DNA from: Caldilineaceae bacterium
Lineage (GTDB): Bacteria; Chloroflexota; Anaerolineae; Caldilineales; Caldilineaceae
Length of the DNA: 8,690 nt
Assembly (NCBI GenBank): GCA_028819675.1
Contig: JAPPKT010000062.1
Span: 1-8,690, forward strand
Direction of reading: 5' to 3'
In this document: in pieces, positions 5,765-8,690 of the stretch
How positions within the stretch are numbered: the first letter of the stretch is position 1
Layout: every line of letters begins with the position of its first letter
Made by a program: the position numbers and the translations under genes
Notes under the pieces: model-generated
Seen by the model: the letters and a program-made list of their open reading frames with translations, nothing else
Told to the model about the DNA's origin: nothing
The model's database searches: none

Positions 5765-5905
5765 AGCACCAAAAACCGTGGGGCAATCGGTCAGCGCACC
5801 GGATAGCTTCGGTTGCTCAGTCCCAGATACCTTCAGTGCCAAGACCCCCGACTCGAATTTCCCTTACCCACACGGACCTGGAACTGCCCCACAGTTTTTG
5901 GTGCT
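5765..5905. mobile_element. MITE-like element with 21-base terminal inverted repeats
   Basis: The ends 5765-5785 and 5885-5905 are inverted copies of a 21-base sequence that starts agcaccaaaaac and ends gtggggca, with one mismatch. The 99-base interior has no coding capacity. The total is 141 bases, which fits a miniature non-autonomous element or a deleted insertion sequence. No target duplication is visible in the flanks. One flank is a 3'-truncated epimerase gene and the other a 5'-truncated barrel gene, so recombination between copies may have removed the DNA between them. I cannot assign an IS family to the repeat. Confidence 0.65.
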
Positions 5906-6692
5906 CTCTTGACACGTCGAACGGCCGCGCCGGGGCCCGCACGATGGGCGCTTCAGTGCCGGCGAGCTCCACCGCCAGAGCCGCCAGCCGGCCAAGCGTG
6001 GTCGGCCGGCCGGTGAGCAGATGGATGGGCGGCGGCGCCTCTCCTTCCGACAGCAACTCGATGAGGGCGACAAGGCCGCGGACCGTATCGTCGAGGTGGG
6101 TGAAGTCGAAGACGTTGCCCTCGCCTTCCACGCGCAGGGGACTCCCCCGCGCCGCGGCGCGAGCGAATGCCGGCACGACGCGGTCCGGGTAGTCGCGGGG
6201 GCTGCCGTAGACGTTGGAGAGCCTGACCACGGCGGCGCGCAGGCCCCCGGCCCTGGCCGCCTCGACGAGTCGCTCGCCCTCTGCCTTGCAGCGCCCGTAT
6301 ACGTTGACGGGCCGCAGCGGCGCGTCCTCGGTGACGGGAAGATGGTCAGGCTGCCCATAGACTTCGCGACTGCTGGCGAAGAGCAGCCACGGCCGCCGTG
6401 TCGATTCGACGGCTACCTGGATGACGTTGCGCAGACCGCCGACGTTGATGTCCCTACAGCCCTGCGGGTCGCGTTCCGCCCACACGACGCGGGAGACCGC
6501 GGCGAGATGGACGATGCCGTGGCAGCCGGCGACCGAATCGCGGATGCATTTGGCCTCCCGCACGTCGCCGGCTTCGCCGCATGATCCCCGCAGATCCAGC
6601 CCGGCGACTTCAGTTCCCCGGCCTGCGAGCGCCGAGCGCAGGGCCCTGCCGATCAGCCCTTGCGAACCGGTGATGAGTATCGGACCGTCCAT
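5817..6692 (-). pseudogene. NAD-dependent sugar-nucleotide epimerase/dehydratase, 3'-truncated
   Basis: This is an extended short-chain dehydrogenase of the UDP-glucose epimerase type. The Rossmann NAD site GSQGLIG (9-15), Asp33 after the second strand, HLAAVS (62-67), SSREVYG (107-113) and the YGRCK catalytic Tyr132/Lys136 motif are all present. Also visible are RLSNVYGP-like (157-164) and FDFTHLDDTVRG (195-206), typical of nucleotide-sugar epimerases. Such enzymes make sugar precursors for surface polysaccharide. Family members are about 310-320 residues. Here native sequence ends near residue 262, in the PFDVSR block, and the last 29 codons come from the inverted-repeat element. The cofactor and catalytic parts are intact but the substrate-binding C-terminus is lost, so activity is doubtful. 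A GGAG ribosome site lies nine bases before the ATG. Confidence 0.85.
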
Positions 6693-6933
6693 GTTTGCGC
6701 TCCAGCGACGCGTCGGCGTTCCAGAGAACCATGTCGCCGGGGCGTCTCGTCTTGAGCGTTCGACTCCATCGCATGGCCGGCACTGTCTCTCACCTCGACT
6801 CCGACCTGACTGGACTCGCGGCTCGAAGCTGTTAATGCTCGACGGCGGCCCCCGGGCTCCCTGAACGTTCAGCCGGAGTCGTGTTCGGGAGGGGGAAGCT
6901 GAACCCAGCCGCGTCCCCAGTTCGGTTGCCGAC

Positions 6934-7380
6934 TCAGGTGTAAATGGCCATCCGTATAAGCGCCGGGGCGCTGGGATAACGGCCTACATCCCGAAGAACC
7001 TGTCGCTCCAGAAGCCGCTCACTGGTATTGAATGCCAGGATACGACCGGTCACCTCGCCGATATCAGAAAGAGCCCCGATCGTCACGCCATCGAGCCTGA
7101 AATGCTCCGCCCAGTGGTCGAGGCGCGGATGGAAGAACCTCGCGTAAGCGCCTGTTTCCTGAATCATCGAACCAATGTCGCTGCCCTTGGCTCGATTGCA
7201 GAACGCGCACGCGTACGCCAAATTGCCCGCTTCCGTTGCCCCACCGTGTTTCTGACTGATGACGTGATCCACTTCACAACCGAAGACGGTGTCGTCTTCA
7301 TGAATCAGACAGTACTCGCACAGGGCATCGGCGCGGGTTGCCACCACGCGCCGCAGGGCGGCACTGACGTAACTACTCAT
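6934..7380 (-). CDS. HNH endonuclease
   Basis: The 148-residue protein has a zinc-stabilised HNH nuclease core: CEYC (about residues 20-23), then CEVDHVISQKHGG with the Asp-His pair, then NLAYACAFCNRAKGSD with the Asn and second Cys pair. This is the McrA-like arrangement of HNH proteins that nick or cut DNA. The remaining C-terminal part (FFHPRLDHWAEHF onward) is the usual tail of this family. The ATG at 7380 overlaps the small upstream gene by eight bases; a longer frame upstream is only read-through into that gene. It may be a stand-alone nuclease, a defence gene, or part of a toxin-like pair with its partner. The target is unknown. Confidence 0.85.
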   Translation of the reverse strand: MSSYVSAALRRVVATRADALCEYCLIHEDDTVFGCEVDHVISQKHGGATEAGNLAYACAFCNRAKGSDIGSMIQETGAYARFFHPRLDHWAEHFRLDGVTIGALSDIGEVTGRILAFNTSERLLERQVLRDVGRYPSAPALIRMAIYT

Positions 7381-7615
7381 GGGCCAGATGCGTTCGGGCG
7401 CGGGCCTTGGCCAGACGCATGACGTGTTCCAGTTGCAGATAGTGTTCCAGCTCGGCGATTTCTTCCGGCGAAAGGCCCGTGGTCTTCTCCTGTTCAATCA
7501 GGTCCGCGACCCGCGCCTTGGCCGCCTCAGACGGCTGGTACGCCACCACGTCGCGCGGGCTCGTGCCCGCCGCAATGAAGTCGACGAGTTCTTCGTAGGC
7601 TCGCGTCATCGTCAT
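7373..7615 (-). CDS. Small conserved-type protein paired with the HNH nuclease
   Basis: This 80-residue, mostly helical, charged protein (AYEELVDFIAAG, then YQPSEAAKARVADLIEQEK, then LSPEEIAELEHYLQLEHVMRLAKAR) resembles small hypothetical proteins often found just before HNH nuclease genes. That association is from memory. No DNA-binding or catalytic motif is seen. A strong AAGGGG ribosome site lies eight bases before the ATG. The eight-base overlap with the nuclease gene implies coupled expression, so it may act as a partner or inhibitor of the nuclease. Confidence 0.8.
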   Translation of the reverse strand: MTMTRAYEELVDFIAAGTSPRDVVAYQPSEAAKARVADLIEQEKTTGLSPEEIAELEHYLQLEHVMRLAKARARTHLAHE

Positions 7616-7755
7616 GTCACATGCCCCTTCGCATAATCAACGTCTGAACCAGATCGCGTCATTTGCCGGCAAGGCGAATCCTGCCTCCGTGACGCTGCAG
7701 CAGTCACCAGCAGCCAAGCCCTACGGAGCGCCGTGCCAAGACCCTGCTTCCGCCA

Positions 7756-8331
7756 TCATGGCCGTACACGCTCGAGTGTTCGGTACACGGTAGCTCGCGA
7801 TACGGCAAACATCTCCGCCAAGTCTGTAACCGAATACTCGCCCGTATCATACATCCGTCTGAGCTCGCGGGCCTGCTTGCTTGAGAGCTTCGGCTGCTTG
7901 CCGCGCAGCTTGCCCCTGGCGCGGGCAACGGCCATGCCCTCGCGGGTGCGCATGCGGATCAGGTCCGCCTCGAACTCGGCGAAGGTGGCAAGGATGTTGA
8001 AGAACATCTTGCCCATGGGATCGCCGGGATCGTAGACGGTCTGTCCCAAGGCAAGCCTCACGCCCTTGGCGCTCAACTGGTCCGCTATGGCGCGGGCATC
8101 CGGCACGGATCGGGCCAACCGATCCAGCTTCGCCACGACCAGGGTATCGCCCTGGCGCACCGCGGCGAGGGCCTGGTCCAGCCCGGGGCGGGCGCGGCTG
8201 GTTCCAGTGAGGCCGTGGTCCGTGTAGATGTAGTCGGGCGACACCCCGAGGTCCTGCAAGGCCTTCCGTTGGGCAGTGAGGTCCTGCCTGTCGGTGGAGC
8301 AGTGGGCGTATCCGACGAGGGTCTGGGTCAT
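7756..8331 (-). CDS. Serine recombinase, resolvase/invertase family
   Basis: This full-length 191-residue small serine recombinase has an N-terminal catalytic domain with YAHCSTDRQDL containing the nucleophile Ser13, then TGTSRARPGLDQAL, the KLDRLARS motif (68-75) with its Asp and two Arg, and the GKMFFNILATFAEFEADLI helix. A C-terminal helix-turn-helix (about 166-188, YSVTDLAEMFAVSRATVYRTL) binds the recombination site. Such enzymes resolve transposon cointegrates or invert DNA. The residue two before the catalytic Ser-adjacent Cys is His, where the family has a conserved active-site Arg (YAR), which may impair catalysis. No clear ribosome site precedes the ATG, and no transposase gene is next to it inside the window. 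Confidence 0.9.
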   Translation of the reverse strand: MTQTLVGYAHCSTDRQDLTAQRKALQDLGVSPDYIYTDHGLTGTSRARPGLDQALAAVRQGDTLVVAKLDRLARSVPDARAIADQLSAKGVRLALGQTVYDPGDPMGKMFFNILATFAEFEADLIRMRTREGMAVARARGKLRGKQPKLSSKQARELRRMYDTGEYSVTDLAEMFAVSRATVYRTLERVRP

Positions 8332-8411
8332 GAGCGGCAGTGTACGATTAAGCCACCTCTACTGCAAAACAAGTCGCACCACCTAAACGGACACGGGAAC
8401 GGTCAGCAACC

Positions 8412-8690
8412 ATGCGGGTCACGGGTTCCTTGTTGCAACGTTCGCTGGACGATCCTCTTGCGGACATGACCGAGGCGGCCATTTGGAAGTCATCAGGGGT
8501 TCGCCAACGGTATCTGCTCGTTTTCTGGAAAGCAGGAAGTCCTGGAGAAGGCAGGAAAGCCATCAGGCGAGGAGAGGAAGGCCTGCCGGTCTCGCGGTCC
8601 AGGTCTCATTCTCAGCAATGTGGGTCCGTCTCAGTTAATGTGGGCTCATTCTCACGTAATGTGGGCCCAAGCCGAATTACAGTCTCAGAT
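8412..8690 (+). CDS. Possible open frame running off the right edge
   Basis: An ATG at 8412 opens 93 codons without a stop to the window end. The first 60 codons (RSLDDPLADMTEAAIWKSS, then VRQRYLLVFWKAG) look moderately protein-like. The rest reads through the terminal repeats and is probably not native coding sequence. No ribosome site is evident and no family is recognised. A competing minus-strand frame at 8348-8563 is equally unremarkable, so this is weak. The 8332-8411 stretch upstream of the resolvase gene shows no clear promoter or resolution site. Confidence 0.2.
   Translation, partial: MRVTGSLLQRSLDDPLADMTEAAIWKSSGVRQRYLLVFWKAGSPGEGRKAIRRGEEGLPVSRSRSHSQQCGSVSVNVGSFSRNVGPSRITVSD
8610..8690. 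repeat. Phased repeats resembling an insertion-sequence end
   Basis: Three units of the form TCTCA-nnn-AATGTGGG begin at 8610, 8629 and 8650, spaced about two helical turns apart, and a fourth partial TCTCAG starts at 8683. Multiple short transposase-binding repeats at the ends are typical of IS21-type elements, and this unit resembles such ends from memory. The transposase genes would lie beyond the window, and which side is interior cannot be decided here. Confidence 0.5.

Noticed and set aside
5480..5842. Alternative minus-strand frame of 120 codons over the barrel fragment
   Set aside because: Arg/Ala/Gly-rich with no pattern, whereas the frame ending at 5506 has barrel-strand motifs.
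5407..6192. Long plus-strand frame of 261 codons
   Set aside because: It crosses the beta-barrel fragment, the inverted-repeat element and the epimerase in antisense. Low-complexity Arg/Ala/Pro composition marks it as a shadow.
6021..6584. Plus-strand frame of 187 codons opposite the epimerase
   Set aside because: The minus strand has clear epimerase motifs, so this is the complementary frame.
7102..7422. Plus-strand frame of 106 codons
   Set aside because: Antisense to the HNH gene and without recognisable motifs.

Overview
The window is an accessory, mobile-element-rich stretch of a Gram-negative, probably proteobacterial, chromosome. Outer-membrane beta-barrel sequence, two type II toxin-antitoxin loci and generally GC-rich code in the right-hand two thirds support this. 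No rRNA, tRNA or CRISPR array is visible, and the sequence does not fix a genus. Apart from the group II intron remnant at the left edge and one possible open frame at the right edge, every supported gene reads leftward on the minus strand.

Layout. 1-389 is the 3' end of a plus-strand group II intron: the tail of its reverse transcriptase/maturase, then domain V and the 3' terminus. 385-3871 is a visibly AT-richer cassette of four minus-strand genes. In transcription order they are a 284-residue protein with a Tat-type signal, a membrane-anchored M23 peptidase-like protein, a radical SAM/SPASM enzyme broken by one extra G in a run of nine G, and an unrecognised 186-residue protein. The upstream end of this cassette runs into a truncated VapC-type PIN toxin gene (3829-4116) whose VapB/FitA-type antitoxin (4113-4364) is intact. 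A 375-base gap follows, with a possible antitoxin operator and a tiny signal-peptide-like frame interrupted by an amber codon. Next comes a complete higBA toxin-antitoxin pair (4740-5338) with a recognisable promoter and palindrome.

5465-6692 is genomic wreckage. The C-terminal piece of an outer-membrane beta-barrel gene and a sugar-nucleotide epimerase gene lacking its 3' end are separated by a 141-base element bounded by 21-base inverted repeats. 6934-7615 holds a small protein and an HNH endonuclease in overlapping frames. 7756-8331 is a serine resolvase/invertase with an unusual substitution next to its catalytic serine. The right edge (8610-8690) carries phased repeats that look like an insertion-sequence end.

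The most interesting part is the AT-rich cassette. A peptide- or protein-modifying radical SAM enzyme, an exported protein with an Ala/Val-rich segment, a peptidase of the periplasmic M23 type and a possible cluster-less radical SAM-like partner together look like a modification-and-export system that I cannot match to a named family. The enzyme-substrate relation is inference from co-orientation and spacing. The homopolymer frameshift means the enzyme is either switched off here, phase-variable, or rescued by slippage.
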